From Brachyhypopomus gauderio (Eukaryota > Chordata > Actinopteri > Gymnotiformes > Hypopomidae): DNA of 64,000 bases. The number at the start of each line of letters is the position of its first letter. Position 1 is the first letter of the stretch. Below are positions 48,301 through 61,200 of this stretch, piece by piece. Under the pieces are notes generated by a model that was given only the letters and a program-made list of their open reading frames with translations, was not told the DNA's origin and searched no databases. Where the stretch lies: positions 41,140,700 through 41,204,699 of the forward strand of contig NC_135213.1 in assembly GCF_052324685.1 (NCBI RefSeq), in the 5' to 3' direction. The position numbers and the translations under genes are program-made.

Positions 48301-48708
48301 TAATATCCCCTGATTACAGATAAGACGAGCACATGAGCATGTGAGCACTGTATCTCTCTAGTTTTGGGCTCCTCCTAGATATTACTGTGGCTACATACAA
48401 CGTTACTTACAGCAAGACTCTGGTGTCTCCGCTTGTGCTGCTTATTTCTTGATAACTTGTTTCCTGAAAAATAATTTCATAATCAAGTTACACAAAGTTG
48501 CAGGAAACTCAAACTCACAGAAAACAAAAATGTGTGGGTTAACCTCTATACACTAATAAGCAGTATTTTTCTCTTTTAGTAAACTCACTGTTTAATGGAA
48601 ATGCAGCTGGAGCCATAACACCACATGTATTGCTCATACCATGTCTTCATAAAGCCTTCATTAAGAATTTTCCTGTTTTGGTCGATAGTCAATGCTGAAA
48701 TTGAACAT

Positions 48709-48870
48709 GGCCAGTGATGTCAGTAATATGTTACTAAGTAACGGGTTACTCTAATCTGACCACTTTTTTCAGTAATGAGTAAACTAACGAGTTACTATTT
48801 CCAATCCAGTAATCACATTAAAGTTACTTATCCAAGTAACTGTGTTACTGTTTTTGTCATTTTTCTTAGT
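48709..48870. mobile_element. hAT-like element end
   Basis: Text cagtgatgtcagtaatatgt followed by alternating gttact and agtaac motifs is typical of one hAT family end. The other end was not located. Confidence 0.45.
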
Positions 48871-49429
48871 AGAAATATATATTTTTGCTTTCTTCTTGCA
48901 TCTCAGGGAGTGACACCTGGCCTATGTGACAATTAAAGGCTGAATTATACCCATTTGTCACTTGTCACTACTCGATCTGAACCAGAAACCCAATTTTGGA
49001 CTACGCAATTGAACGCAATTTCTGATGTCTTACGGCAGACCCCGTACGCTTAGGGCCACCAGTCTTACGTATGCGTGAGACATGTTGCTTATCCAGCCCA
49101 CTGGCAGTGTTTAAAACAATTAGACATCATGGTTAGTTAGTGCCACAGATAATAACATTTATCACCCAAAGCCAAAGAAAAGTTGCAGTCTGCCATAAGA
49201 GGTTGCGTTAAATCATACGCATGCGTAGTACAAATCGGTAACGATATTTGGTAGTATAAAGAAATACCCCTCAAAAACAGGGGAAGGAACATTTACCTGA
49301 CAAATTTTAATGTTGCTTTGTGTTCCAGGTTTGAAAAAGGCTGGAATTTGGCTAAAGTACTTGAAAATGCTTGAAACCGACTCCCTAGACACTCCTAGAC
49401 CCCCTCCAGTTTGCTTACCTGCCACGCCT

Positions 49430-50308
49430 GGTAGTTGAGGACACCATCATCTACCTGCTCGACCGAATCTACGCTCACCTGGACAAGCCAGCCAGCACAG
49501 CGAGGATCACGTTTTTTGACTCCAGTGCATTATTACCACCGGCCTGCTCTTCTGGGTGAGAAGCTGACAACGACACCCCCCTCATGTCCTGGATTACAGA
49601 CTATCTGACCGGCAGACCTCACTACATGTGCCTGCAGCACGCTGTGTTGGACAGAGTGATAAGCAACACCGGGGAACTGTCCTCTGTCCCTTCCTCTTCA
49701 CCCTCTACACCACACACTTCAGCTACCGGACTGAGACCTGACACCTTCAGAAATGTTCTGATGACTCAGCGATAGTTTAATGTATCAGCGGGTGATGAGG
49801 ATGAGTACACATGGTGCGAGCTGAACCATCTACAGCTTTAATGAAGGAGCTGGTGGTGGATCTAAGATGGAACAAGGTACCCTTGACCCCTGTGTCCATC
49901 AGTGGGGTCACCGTGGACACTGTCGAGGACTACAAATACCTGGGAGTGTACATAGACAATAAACTGGACTGGAGTAAAAACACTGAAACTCTCTACATAA
50001 AGGGCCAAAGTCATCTCTACTTTTTGAGGCGTCTGAGTTCTTTCAACATCTGCAGGACAATGCTCAGGACTTTTCATGAGTCTGTGGTGGCGAGTGCTAT
50101 CCTTTATGCTGTTGCATGCTGGGGCAGTAGGCTGAAGGTGGCAGATGCCAACAGCCAAATTGATGCGTAAGGCCGGTGATGTTGTGGGCGTAGAGCTGGA
50201 CTTGCTGACCACAGTGACTGAGAGGAGGATGTTGTCTAAGCTGAAGTCCATCATGGACAATGTCTCCCACCCGCTGTTCCACACACTGGCAAGACAAAGG
50301 AGCACGTA
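49430..50308 (+). mobile_element. Degenerate LINE reverse transcriptase fragment
   Basis: Plus-strand text in shifting frames: MSWITDYLTGRPHYM, then after a break VDTVEDYKYLGVYIDNKLDW, SHLYFLRRLSSFNICRTMLR and SVVASAILYAVACWGSR. These are the late reverse-transcriptase and C-terminal blocks of a common fish LINE. Stops and indels show it is dead. A GT run (50311-50331) ends it. The fragment at 57400-58190 may come from the same family. Confidence 0.82.
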
Positions 50309-50331
50309 GGTGTGTGTGTGTGTGTGTGTGT

Positions 50332-51176
50332 GCTTTATGTGCAGGTGCTTCTTCCTGGCGGTGGATCGTGGTTTTCCTGGACCTTGTGGGGGTCTCCACC
50401 TGGCAGGAGCCCCCTTATGTTGTGGGGTGACTGGGGCCTGGTCTTAAAGAGTCCCTCCCTAGAGGGCTGGGCCCCCCGGATGTCCTCCAGTCGCCACCAG
50501 GAGGAGCCCGCGAGTCAGACCACAGGCTAATCAGCGGTGATGGCATGCACCTGTCATCCTGTGTTTATTAGGATGACAGACGCAGTGCCTCACCGCTGAG
50601 TTGTCTGCTTCATGTCGTCAACCTCAAGCCCGTTTTTGCTATTGTCTGTTCTCGGTGTCTCGCCTCCCTGCCTTTTGCTCGTTTCAGTTATTCTGTTTAT
50701 TACTCTGTCTTGTTTGAGTCCTTACCTCCTGCGCCGCTCCCTGGCCTCTCTCAAGTTTTCCTCCCGCTGTTATTCTTCCTGTCCGTTTGGTTTTTGGGAA
50801 GGTTTTTTTGTTCCTCGTGGCGTTTTCCAGCCAGCCAGCTACCTCCCCTGGCGTCCTTTGTTTCTCTTTGGTTTTCTGTTTGTTACACGTTGAGTATTTC
50901 CGCGATTGTTTTCTGTTTCCCCCCGTTATACACGTTGAGTATTTTCGTGATTACTTTCATTTCTCCCTCGGCGTCGGCACTGAAAACACAGCGCAAACTG
51001 TTTTCTCGAGTGTGTACTATTGTTCAGTGCACGGACAAGGCGCTTGGGTCCGCCATCTTAAAACATCCACGGGGGTTCCGTCTCCTACATCTCCCGCTCT
51101 GACATGGTCAACTCGATGTCAGCGTCATTGACTGTATATACAGTCAATGGTCCGCGTCCAATACCGGAGTGGCTGC
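50332..51176. other. Unclassified GC-rich repeat-like segment
   Basis: Three overlapping open frames (50612-51131) show no known domain and are rich in serine, phenylalanine and leucine, as pyrimidine-rich DNA gives. A palindrome tgactgtatatacagtca occurs at 51129-51146. It may be an LTR or element remnant continuing the integrase fragment at 52119-52990. Confidence 0.4.
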
Positions 51177-51184
51177 CTCCGAAC

Positions 51185-52110
51185 TAGAGGTCTGCACTCC
51201 CGCGGGTCCCGTCACAATATCTTGCGGCCCGGGACAGAAATTAATTGTTATTGACGGGAGTTAAATTAGGGCAGTCATGGCCTGGTGGTTAGGGAACTGG
51301 TCTTGTGACCGGAGGGTCATGGGTTCGATCCCCAGGCCTGATGCCATGACTGAGGTGCCCCTGAGCAAGGCCCTTAACCCTCAATTGCTTACTTGTATAA
51401 AAAATGAGATAAAAATGTAAGTCGCTCTGAATAAGGGCGTCTGCCAAATGCCGTAAATGTAATTAGTCCAGGCGATGCGGGAGTGAGACCTCATATACAT
51501 GTAGAAAAATCCCGCAAATTAATAAATAGTCTAGAAAATTATAATAACAATGCAATGATTTCCATACTAAAACAACAATACTAAAACAACTAATCATTCA
51601 GTAAGTAAGCAATAAACTAATTCAAAATATTGGCTAAGCAACTGATCACGTGAACATGAAGTGTGCGTCATTTTGATACCGAAATGGCAGAGACTGTAGA
51701 CGGTCAACCAGTTTCAGCTGTGGAAAATTCAATTAAAACATGCGAATACACCAGAATTAAGCCAACTACAGGAAGGTCTGATGTATGGAAGTCATATTTC
51801 ATTGTAATTAATGGAGATGGAAATCGTCTACCATTTGCTTGTTGTGATAGATGTCAGAAAGTGTTGGTGTACGTCACCTGACGGCATGTGTTTGGACTGT
51901 GGTAAGAAATGGGACAGCGCGATCCATCGCTATATTGCTGTTTTAATAAATACATAAATTTCAAATTTCAAGAGTATTTCAAGTACTAAATTTAATTAAT
52001 TCAATTCATATTAGTATTGCCGACAGGGCCGACAGAAATGTGTATGTGGCGGGCAAACGATTTTTTTTGGCCGGAGCGGGATTTAAAAAGCAGTCCCGCA
52101 CAGACCTCTA
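51185..52110 (+). mobile_element. hAT element with BED-finger frame and an inserted SINE
   Basis: Ends tagaggtctgcactcccgcg and cccgcacagacctcta are inverted copies, with a perfect 8-bp duplication ctccgaac at 51177-51184 and 52111-52118. From 51684 a frame of 65 codons has KPTTGRSDVWKSYF, FACCDRC and QKVLVY, a BED-type zinc finger as at the N-terminus of hAT transposases. The catalytic part is missing. A SINE interrupts it at 51270-51460. Confidence 0.88.
51270..51460 (+). mobile_element. tRNA-derived SINE
   Basis: The head has polymerase III box A-like (tggcctggtggttagggaac) and box B-like (gggttcgatcccc) motifs; the tail reads aagtcgctctgaataagggc then tgccgtaaatgtaa. The 6-mer aattag flanks it (51264-51269 and 51461-51466). 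It is not a functional tRNA gene: no cloverleaf can be drawn for the full head. Confidence 0.88.
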
Positions 52111-52118
52111 CTCCGAAC

Positions 52119-52990
52119 CTCCCATGTCTGGGGAGCGATGGCTGGGATTCACCAGCAGGTGGCGCCTGTTCCTTCTGTAGTGCTCTCCTTGCGCTGTCTC
52201 CACTATGTAAGGTCTAGGAGGGGAGCTTGTGCCTTGGACAACAGCCGGAGTTGTCCATTGTTTCTGTACATCCAGTTTCATGAGCACTGAGTCCCCCGAG
52301 TTCAGTAGTGGCAAGTTTCGTACTCCGTTGTAATAATATGCTTGCCTTTGTTTGGCCGTAACATCGGCTTGTTGGATTTTGTCCATGTTGGGCCATTCCG
52401 GTTTCAAATTATCCTGCAGGATGGGTAAAGTTGTCCTGATTTTCCTGCCCATTAACAGTTCGGCTGGACTGAATCCCGTAGAAGAGTTGGGTGTGGCCCT
52501 GTATATCATCAGAGCAAGGAGGGGATCGTCCTTTGCGATCTGGACAGCCCTCTTTGCATGGCCATTGCTTTGAGGGAAATGAGGACTTGAAGTGATGTGA
52601 GCAAAGTCATAGTCTTCACAAAACATCCTCATCTCGGCAGAAACCAGCTGTGGACCATTATCACTCACTAACACCTCTGGAATTCCATAGCGTGCGAAGG
52701 TTGTCTTTAACCTGGAGACAACCTGGCTGCTAGTAACAGTGGGTAAATGTAAGACCTCTAAAAATCTAGAAAAGTAATCAGAAATAACCAGGTAGTTCTA
52801 CTTCTTAAACTCACACAGGTCTACTGCTACTTTTTGCCATGGCCTCGATGGTAGCTCAGTTGGAAGTAAAGGCTCCTTGTGCATGTTCCTATTTTCTACA
52901 CAAAACTAGCACTGCTGCACTTTGTTAACGATGTCCTGTCTCATGACGGGGGCACATGATTATACCTGTTTGGTGTAATCAATCCCCTGA
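52119..52990 (-). mobile_element. Ty3/gypsy integrase fragment
   Basis: Minus strand: integrase core blocks PWQKVAVDL, NYLVISDYFSRFLEVLHL, GIPEVLVSDNGPQLVS and HFPQSNGHAKRAVQ (two acidic residues and a Glu-to-Ala-like change at the third block), then YRATPNSSTGFSPAELLMGR and the C-terminal VLMKLDVQKQW part. A TAG stop at about 52797 breaks the frame. It may be the missing pol part of an element like that at 41480-43945, in the opposite orientation. Confidence 0.85.
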
Positions 52991-53544
52991 TAATAATCAT
53001 AGAAAATCCCTGACTTTGTATATTGTGCTTTGTGCAGAGAATGAAAGAATTGATTTAAGCCAACGGGTGGTCACACCAAATATTGATTTGATTTTGACTT
53101 CACTTTTGTTTGTTCACTTTACATTTTGTTAAGTGACTAAAAAAAACTCTTAGTACTTAGTGGTTTTTGAAAGCGTACTTGTTTGTGTTGCCTTTAAGTT
53201 TTACAGACTTTTTGACATTATCACAAAGTTAATAGTATAAACTAGTTACTGTCTTGACTGTGTAAACAGATGACATCCTTACAGCAGAACCAGACCAGGG
53301 TTTCTATTTAACATTTTATTAGAAACAGATGAGGCATTTGACAAAGTAAAATGGAAGTTCTTATCCCACTAACAATAAAATTCATATTTACATACATGGA
53401 TAGAAAAGTATTTAACAAATATCAACAATATGTAATAATTTTATACAGTTCTCACATCTAACTGACCATAGGCCATGGGACTAAACAAATATCTTGAATA
53501 TATATACAATATAGGTGTCAAACTCGAGGCCTGTCGGCCATTTC

Positions 53545-53744
53545 TGGTCTACGGAAAGAGTGAAAAGAGCCTTTGAAAACCGATGGTTGAGTAAATTGTG
53601 GCGTGGTGTTCATAGCGCGAGTTGGTTAGGAGAAGGATGCTGGCTTGGCCAGTCACCATGGACTTAACTGACTTGATCAGTCGCCGCATCACCAGGACAA
53701 GAGAGACTTTTTTTCTGTGCAGAGACTTGCTGCAGTAGTCCCCA

Positions 53745-53782
<38 letters not shown>

Positions 53783-54036
53783 GTGTAGGCTCTCTTGGTA
53801 CGGTGTGCCTGTGTTTGTCATGCTGTTGCTGTTATTTGTGTTTGTAATCATTGTAGCCACTCTCATTGTTCCCCGGCCTCCTGTCTCATGTCTCTTGTTT
53901 TCCCCTCGTTAGTGTGTATATTTAAACTGTCGTGCTTTGCCCTCCACTGAATTGTCGTTTGTATTGTCCACTTGTTGATAAATGTTCTGCGTTTGTACTA
54001 CAATCTCTGCTTTCCCTCCCTCACTCACCATGACAA
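53545..54036 (+). mobile_element. LTR-like segment with a CA microsatellite
   Basis: CA run at 53748-53780, then pyrimidine-rich text with an AATGTT-type signal zone and an end ctccctcactcaccatgaca matching (inverted) the segment at 47557. No frame with known domains. Confidence 0.45.
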
Positions 54037-54314
54037 TATAATATTGGTAGGCAAAAAGAAAAAAAAAACACTTTGTGCAAAAATGTAACCAACGATAAGG
54101 CAAGGCCCTATGACAACCTTATTCAAATAACTTAAAAATGTATAAAAAAAGGGAAAAAAAACTAAGATGAACATATCAAATATGTCTACATGACTACTGC
54201 AAACAAGTAAAGGTCTGAAAAGCACAACTTGTATATTTGCTGTTTTAGTTTGAAAACTAAACATGTAGAGAACCAGCTGGTATTTGTGTCCTATTTTGTT
54301 CTGTCATAATATAA

Positions 54315-54560
54315 AATTAATAATAGAATATGCACTCCCATAGGTTTTAAATTAATAATAGAATATACACTCCCATAGGTTTTAAATTAATAATAGAATA
54401 TGCACTCCCATAGGTTTTAAATTAATAATAGAATATGCACTCCCATAGGTTTTAAATTAATAATAGAATATGCACTCCCATAGGTTTTAAATTAATAATA
54501 GAATATACACTCCCATAGGTTTTAAATTAATAATAGAATATACACTCCCATAGGTTTTAA
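54315..54560. repeat. 35-bp minisatellite, seven copies
   Basis: Unit with taatagaatatgcactccca and taggttttaaat. Copies alternate between a tgcact and a tacact variant and are otherwise nearly identical, so the array is young. Confidence 0.95.
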
Positions 54561-55235
54561 AAGTGTGGAGAAAAGCTAAACATATAGCAGAATATCTGAC
54601 AGGCTTGACGTTTAACCAAACGATGAATTCTGATTTGTGAAATGACATTCAGGTGATGACACCTCAATATAGTTAGTTACCTAATTTAGGCAATTGTTTG
54701 CTAGGAACTGAATCCTGAGAGACCCACACACAGCATGTCACCCACACACAGCATGTCACATTTACATGATGGTCTAGCAGCGCTGTGTTGATGAGCACAA
54801 TTTGTATTACTTTAGTTGTAGTTTGCATGTCACTGTACACTGTACAACTTCGTGTTCAAGTTGTCTGATGGACGATTCTGACAGGAGGTTTCAGTTTTAA
54901 AGTTCATAATGAGTCATATTTCAAAGGTCTGGTTACTTGGCCAGTGTTGTAGAACAGTCAACAGAGCAATATTGTCATGTAGCCGTTCCACCCATTTAAG
55001 TTGTAAAGCTACATATAATTTCCCCTTTTACACTTTACATGCAGCATTTGGCAGTCACATTATTCTTTACACACTGGATTAAAGTTGGCAAACCTGACAG
55101 TATACATAAAACAGACCTAGCCTGCGCAGATTAAAAGAATCCATAATAATATTAAAACATCCAACAAATATTGTATAAATACATAGGTGTATATACCTAT
55201 AAAGTACATACACCCTTAGAAATAACATATGCCCT
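54561..55235. other. 3' flank of the IL1R1-like gene
   Basis: A probable 3' untranslated region and spacer. No exon or transposon recognised. Confidence 0.5.
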
Positions 55236-58200
55236 TTAGACTGCAGTAGCCAGTTTGATTTTCTGCACTGGTGCCATTCGGTAACGTAACTGTTTCCAGA
55301 ATGTTCCATTAGGCTTGGTGCTGTAGTGTTGCCTCCACCTGATTATGCCCTGAGTGCGGCTGATGTAGCGTAGTGACTCGGGGAGTGAAGCTTCATCCAC
55401 CTCCCCCTCCACCTGCACCAAGATGACCTGCAAACCTCCTTTAACCAGCGCGTCATACACACCTACCCAGCGCTCATAAGGGCCCCAGCTCATGCCCTTC
55501 ATTTCACTTAGATCCCCGAGATCTGGAAAAGTAGTTTCAGCAGGTAAAAGTCTGACTGTGGTACTATCTGGAGGCTTCCTGAAGGTCTGAGACGTAAGAA
55601 CAATGATTAGCCGCCGACTCTTGCTGACCATCTCAGCAATGATGTCGTGAACAGCTGGGAAAAGAAGCATATGATTCTGTAATAAAACTACGCCAGTCCT
55701 TTCTGTGTAAAGGACGTTGGCTCAAAATGATCATGCCATATAAATGAAAACAATTACTGCTGTTTTTATTGGCATCTAGGAAAAGCCCAATAAAGTGTTT
55801 TTAAAAATTCAGTATGACTGACTATATGTGTACCTGCACCTGGTAGTTCATCACGACCACTAATGAACAGTCTGTAGCCAAGATCCTCCTCTAGCACCTT
55901 GGGAAGAACTTGCAGAGTGAATGTTCTGGCTGAAGACGTCTCATCATGGGGGTAACTCACATAGGCATCATACAGCTTGCCATCTGTACATTTAAAAATT
56001 GGAAAAAACATATAATAAAAAATTATTTATAAGCATGGTTTTCTTGCAAGTCCAAAAATGCCCACATGGGTTTTGGCACATTATTTTAGTACGTTTTACA
56101 GGATTGGTTTGCATGTCTCTACCCTCTCTACAGTTATTGCTACCAGCCTTCAACCATTTAAACAGAACAATGTCCTTTTTAAACCAAGCAAACATTTCCC
56201 ATAATTGATCACTACTGTGCTACTTTTGAATGTAAAAAAGTTTAAATAATTTATTTAAACGCATGGACTATTAAATGTAAAACCAGTGCATTCACATATG
56301 AACACATAGTGTGAATATACTAACCTTGTTTTTTGAAATTTTATTCGGCATTAAAAATTTATATCTAAACATTTTGATGTTTATATGATGTATATATACA
56401 TCATAGATACCCAGTGATGAAGCAACAGTCACAGGCAGAGCTGTTTGCTTTAGAGTCCCTCAATGATGGAAGTCTTCCAGCTCCAATCTGAGATTCAGAC
56501 AAAGCTCCAATCTTTAAACCTACGCTTAATCAAGCCTTCAGGTGATGTACTACATATGAGGGGGGGGGGGGGTCCCATCCTAAGATGCCTTGAGAGTTTT
56601 TCCTTGCCATTTCCACGCCTGAATTGGGGATCTGGACTCATGCATCTGGACTCATGCATATAAATAAAAGTGACTTGACAGACATTCTTCTGTAGCAGCT
56701 GTTCAGCAGCAAAACCCAATTAACCCGTTTCACTGTTTTTAACGGCCTTTATAAGCATCCTGAATACCTACAGTATATGTTATGTGGGTGAGCTTCCTAC
56801 AGGCAGTTCTATTAAGAACATGAATAGATCTTGGGGAAATGCAGTCTTGAGAAAGGAAGGCAGAAGAATCCCAATGGCGGGGAAAAGTCTACACACTCGA
56901 GAAAACTCAAGGTGGGAGAAGATTTCAAGAGCAGTTCAAGAGGCTCTCAGAGTCACTACTCTTTAGAGTAGTAATCTAGAGCAGAGTAGACTATATAGTA
57001 TAGTGTCATTCATTACCAGAACTCTGATACAATTCAAACCAAGTATGATCTTGTGAGTCTTAAGTGAAGTACAGGCGTAGTTAACTGCTCCTTCAGCACA
57101 GCCCTGTGTCTCCTTCTGGTGGTCAAAGATGGCTTAGAAAATAGAGTTTAAATACATACAGAAAAATATGTGGCTGAGAATGAGAGTCCTTTCTTTTCTC
57201 ACTTGTCAAGAACAGTCACATAGAAAATGAAATCAGAGTGTGATTCTTATCAACACGCACGGCGTGTGCATGCTGCCTGTTATAGTTACTCCAGATTGTG
57301 TCTTGTTTTTTTGTTATATTTTTTGCATTTATTTACATTTATTTATTTTTACATTTAGATACATTACTTAGAGAAGCTGTGCCCTCTTGAAACATGTTGA
57401 TAGACAGAGTTTTGGTTTGCTTTTTTGCTGGGGAAGTACTTATTTTGCGGAAACTGCTGGCTAATAAAATGGACGAGTTAACTGCATTAGCCAGGGGTCA
57501 GAAGGAGTATGGGGAGTGTAGTTTAATGTGCTTTTCGGAGACATGACTACACAGAGACATTCCAGACAACAATGTATCCATCGATGGGTTTCACACTGTT
57601 AGGGCCAGTCGGGATCACACTTTTAGCGATATTAGTTAACAACCGCTTGTGTAATCCTGGTCATATTACCATTAAAGAATGTTCCTGTTACCCGGACAGT
57701 CAGATTTTGGCTGTTGAACTTGGACCATATTCCCTACCATGAGAGTTTTCATGTTATTATCGTGGCTGCTTAAGTCTCCCTTTGGCTAACACGATGTCGA
57801 CATGTGACGTCACTCAACCATAGCACGTCTCCAAAATCAACTTGTGACATCGCGGAACGTGAGCAGATGGTCTGAGGACACTTATGAGACACCGCAGGAC
57901 TGTTTTGAGGTTACAGACTGGTCAACACTCTGTCCTGGTTGGAACAGCTGGAGAGGACATTGATGGGTATCATGGATTACATTAACCTTTGTGTGGACTG
58001 GTAAACGCTACCACAGCCACTTTAGAGTACTGTGTGTACATATATACAGTACATGTATATATTTTTTTCCTTTCTTATCAGAGTGTGTATTTTTTGTTTT
58101 GTATTTTTATTTTATACATAAATGGTTGCTACTGAGACATCTGCAGTTTCCCTCTGGGATCAATAAAGTATTTCTGATTCCGATTTCAAATAACTAAATG

Positions 58201-61200
58201 ACCTACAAACACCAATGACAATTTAAGAGCTATAGGGAGAGCTCACTGACTCAGTGATTTCAATCACTCACCATCGTGTCTTTGCAAACAAGGGCTGAAG
58301 TTCCTGTAAGCCAACACCAGGTCCACCTTAAAAAGATGCAAGATCAGGAAACACAGTGCTAGAACCATAACACCAGCAAGCAGGGCCAGTCCACCATACA
58401 GATAGCTTTCACTGGCTGTTAGGAAAGACAAATTAACATGAATGATTAATGATTAGACATAACATCTAATGTATCAGAATGCATCCTAATCAGAACATCA
58501 AAGTAAATGGGTTTGAACTAAAAGCTTTAATGAGATAAATGGCAGAGCAATAAGACATATAGGATTCTTCTTATATCCTCTGGGATTGTGATTACATTTG
58601 ACACATTATAACATTGATACTTTTACACAACATATTGCTGTATCTGCATTCCTGTTTATGCAGGAGAAAAAACAAATCTGACGTTATTGTTCTGGACTGG
58701 AGAACAGTCATGTACATGCAGCATGAATGTATTTGAATAAAATACCTGGGTAAAGTACAACTGTGCCATTGTCAATGCCATTAGGGTTCATGGCAACACA
58801 TGTAAAGGGGATATGTAGAAATTCAGCTTGAACGGTCAAAGAAAGATTACTATGGCAACTGACTATGTCATTGTCCTCAAAATCACACCTGAAATCAATC
58901 AAACAAATATCTGAAAACTGAAAAACAGCATTACTTCAATTCTGATGTAATTAGTTTCATAAAGGATCTATACCACACATTTTCATACTAACTTAGAGGA
59001 GGAAACACTGAGTTGTGGGAAGGTTTGTTGGTCAACATGACTGTTGTTCATTAGCCAGTAAACCATCGTTTCATCCTGATCCTTCATCTGTATAATCACT
59101 CTGCAGTTTAAATGATATCTTAAACCTGGAGCAAGAAACACATGTGTGGACACATAAAACACATGTACAAACAGAAGTGGTGCCATAAAAGTGTAAATAA
59201 CGTTAACCTCAAATAATTAACATAATTCATAGACACACATACACTTGGGCCCTTGGGTTAGTGCTGTTACTCACCAAGTTTTACAATTTGTTTTACAACA
59301 CCTTTTGGACTGACCACAATAGGTTTCTGTGGAGTTGGACCTGTTCATACACCAACAATGATGATAAATGACATTTATTTTAATTATTCATTGCAAAAAC
59401 ATATGAAATGATTTTTGGATTAAACTGATTGCTCTAGGTTTTGCCAGTAATATCGTGAAATCTCTCAGCCCTGTTCCTCAATTCAACTAGAATAACATGT
59501 ATGATGTTTGTGTGTGTGTTTACCAGGGTCAGTGACAAACACTTGAATGGTCTTGGCTGCAGTGTAAATGTATCCTGCATAAGTGAAGTTAGTTAAGCAG
59601 GTGTATTTTCCACTGTCACTCTTAGAAATGTTCCTGAGGCGGAGAATGAGTCCGTTCTTGTGAAGTGGGTTACATCCCTAGTCAAGAGTTGAAAGAAAAC
59701 AGGACATACATGACATGACATCTATGTGAACATGAGAGAAATGATGCATATATGCAAAATTAAATATCCATCCATCCATTTTATATGGATTTTTATACAG
59801 TTAGGTTCATATTTATTTGGACAGAGGACATTTGTTTCTGTACATTACCACAATGAATTTAACAATTCAGACTTAAAGTTAAGGTTAAAGATTTTGAGCT
59901 TTAATTCAGTGGGTTGAACAAAAGAATGTATAAAAAGTCAGAAACTAAAGCATTTGTTAAACATAATCCCTTAATTTCAGGGCCTCAAAAGTAATTGGGC
60001 AAATTAAATTATTGTAAACAAAATGTAGATTTCTAAAACCCTTTGTTGGCAATGACAGCCTGAAGTCTTGAACTCATGGACATCACCAGACTGTTTCATC
60101 TTAATGGACACCACCAGACTGTGATTTTTCTTAATGAACATCACCACTGTGTTTTTTTCTTCATGGACATCACCAGACTGTGTTTCCTTCTTCTTAATGG
60201 ACATCAGCAGACACTGTGTTTCTTCTTCATGGACATCACCAGACTGTGTGTCGTCTTCATGGACATCACCAGACTGTGTTTCCTTCTTCTTAATGGACAT
60301 CACCAGACTGTGTTTCTTCTTAATGGACATACCAGACACTGTGTTTCTTCTAAATGCTCTGCCTTTACTGCAGAGGTTTACAGTTGCTGTTTGTTTGTGG
60401 GCCTTTCTGTCTGAAGTTTAGTCTTTAACAAGTGAAATGCTCACTTGGGTTGAGATCAGTTGGGTTGTTATTCTACAACTGTGCTGGCTTTTTTAGATGT
60501 TCTTAACAATCCAATCTAGCCTTTTTATTTTTGAGCTTATTACTTGCACTGTGCAGTGAACCCTCTGTATTTACTTTCACTCAGTCTTCTCTTTATGATA
60601 GATTTGGATATTGATACACTTCTCCTGGAGAGTGTTGTTCACTTGGTTGGCTGTTGTGAAGGGGTTGGAAGAAGGAGTTGCCCACACCTGCGCACGAATA
60701 GCCTTTGAGTCAGTTGTCCAATTACTTTTGTTCCCTTGGCACATGTTAAGGAGATGAAACTCCTAAACTCTTCATCCAGTTATAATGTGGATACCAGGGC
60801 CTGGGTGGGCCACTTTTTCAGCCCGGGAGTTTCATGTTCAAATCTGGCCCAAAATTATTTTTCCCTCCCAATCGGCCCAAACTAGAGATTGACATGAGCC
60901 GGCCCATCAGGAATCCTCCCGAATCTCCGGATTAGCCACTCCGGCTCTGCTGGATACACTCAAATGAAAGCTGAAAGTTGACTTTGTGTCCATGCCTATT
61001 ATATAACTATAACTTGAATGTGTTTCAGTAAACAGGTAAAAAAAAAACAAAATTTGTGTCCGTGTCCAAATATATATGGGCCTAACTGTAAATATATATT
61101 TATGTTGTATAGTTTAGTTAAACTCCTACAGTTAATTTAGATGCAATTAGTTCAATTAGTTGATTTTCAAACTCAGTTAAGATGTCAGTCTTAGGATTCT

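Noticed and set aside
50612..51131. Three overlapping frames
   Set aside because: Pyrimidine-rich low-complexity coding with no domain; overlapping frames argue against a gene.
51275..51345. Possible tRNA gene
   Set aside because: Box A and box B belong to a SINE head with SINE tail and target duplication; the same holds for 62990-63060.
54315..54560. CRISPR-like regular repeats
   Set aside because: Units are contiguous without spacers, and the context is a vertebrate genome.
56784..56966. 60-codon frame on the plus strand
   Set aside because: Antisense in an intron, no domain, no splice context.
60004..60421. Overlapping frames with repeated MDITRL or SGDVHE text
   Set aside because: Minisatellite in an IL1R1-like intron, not a gene.
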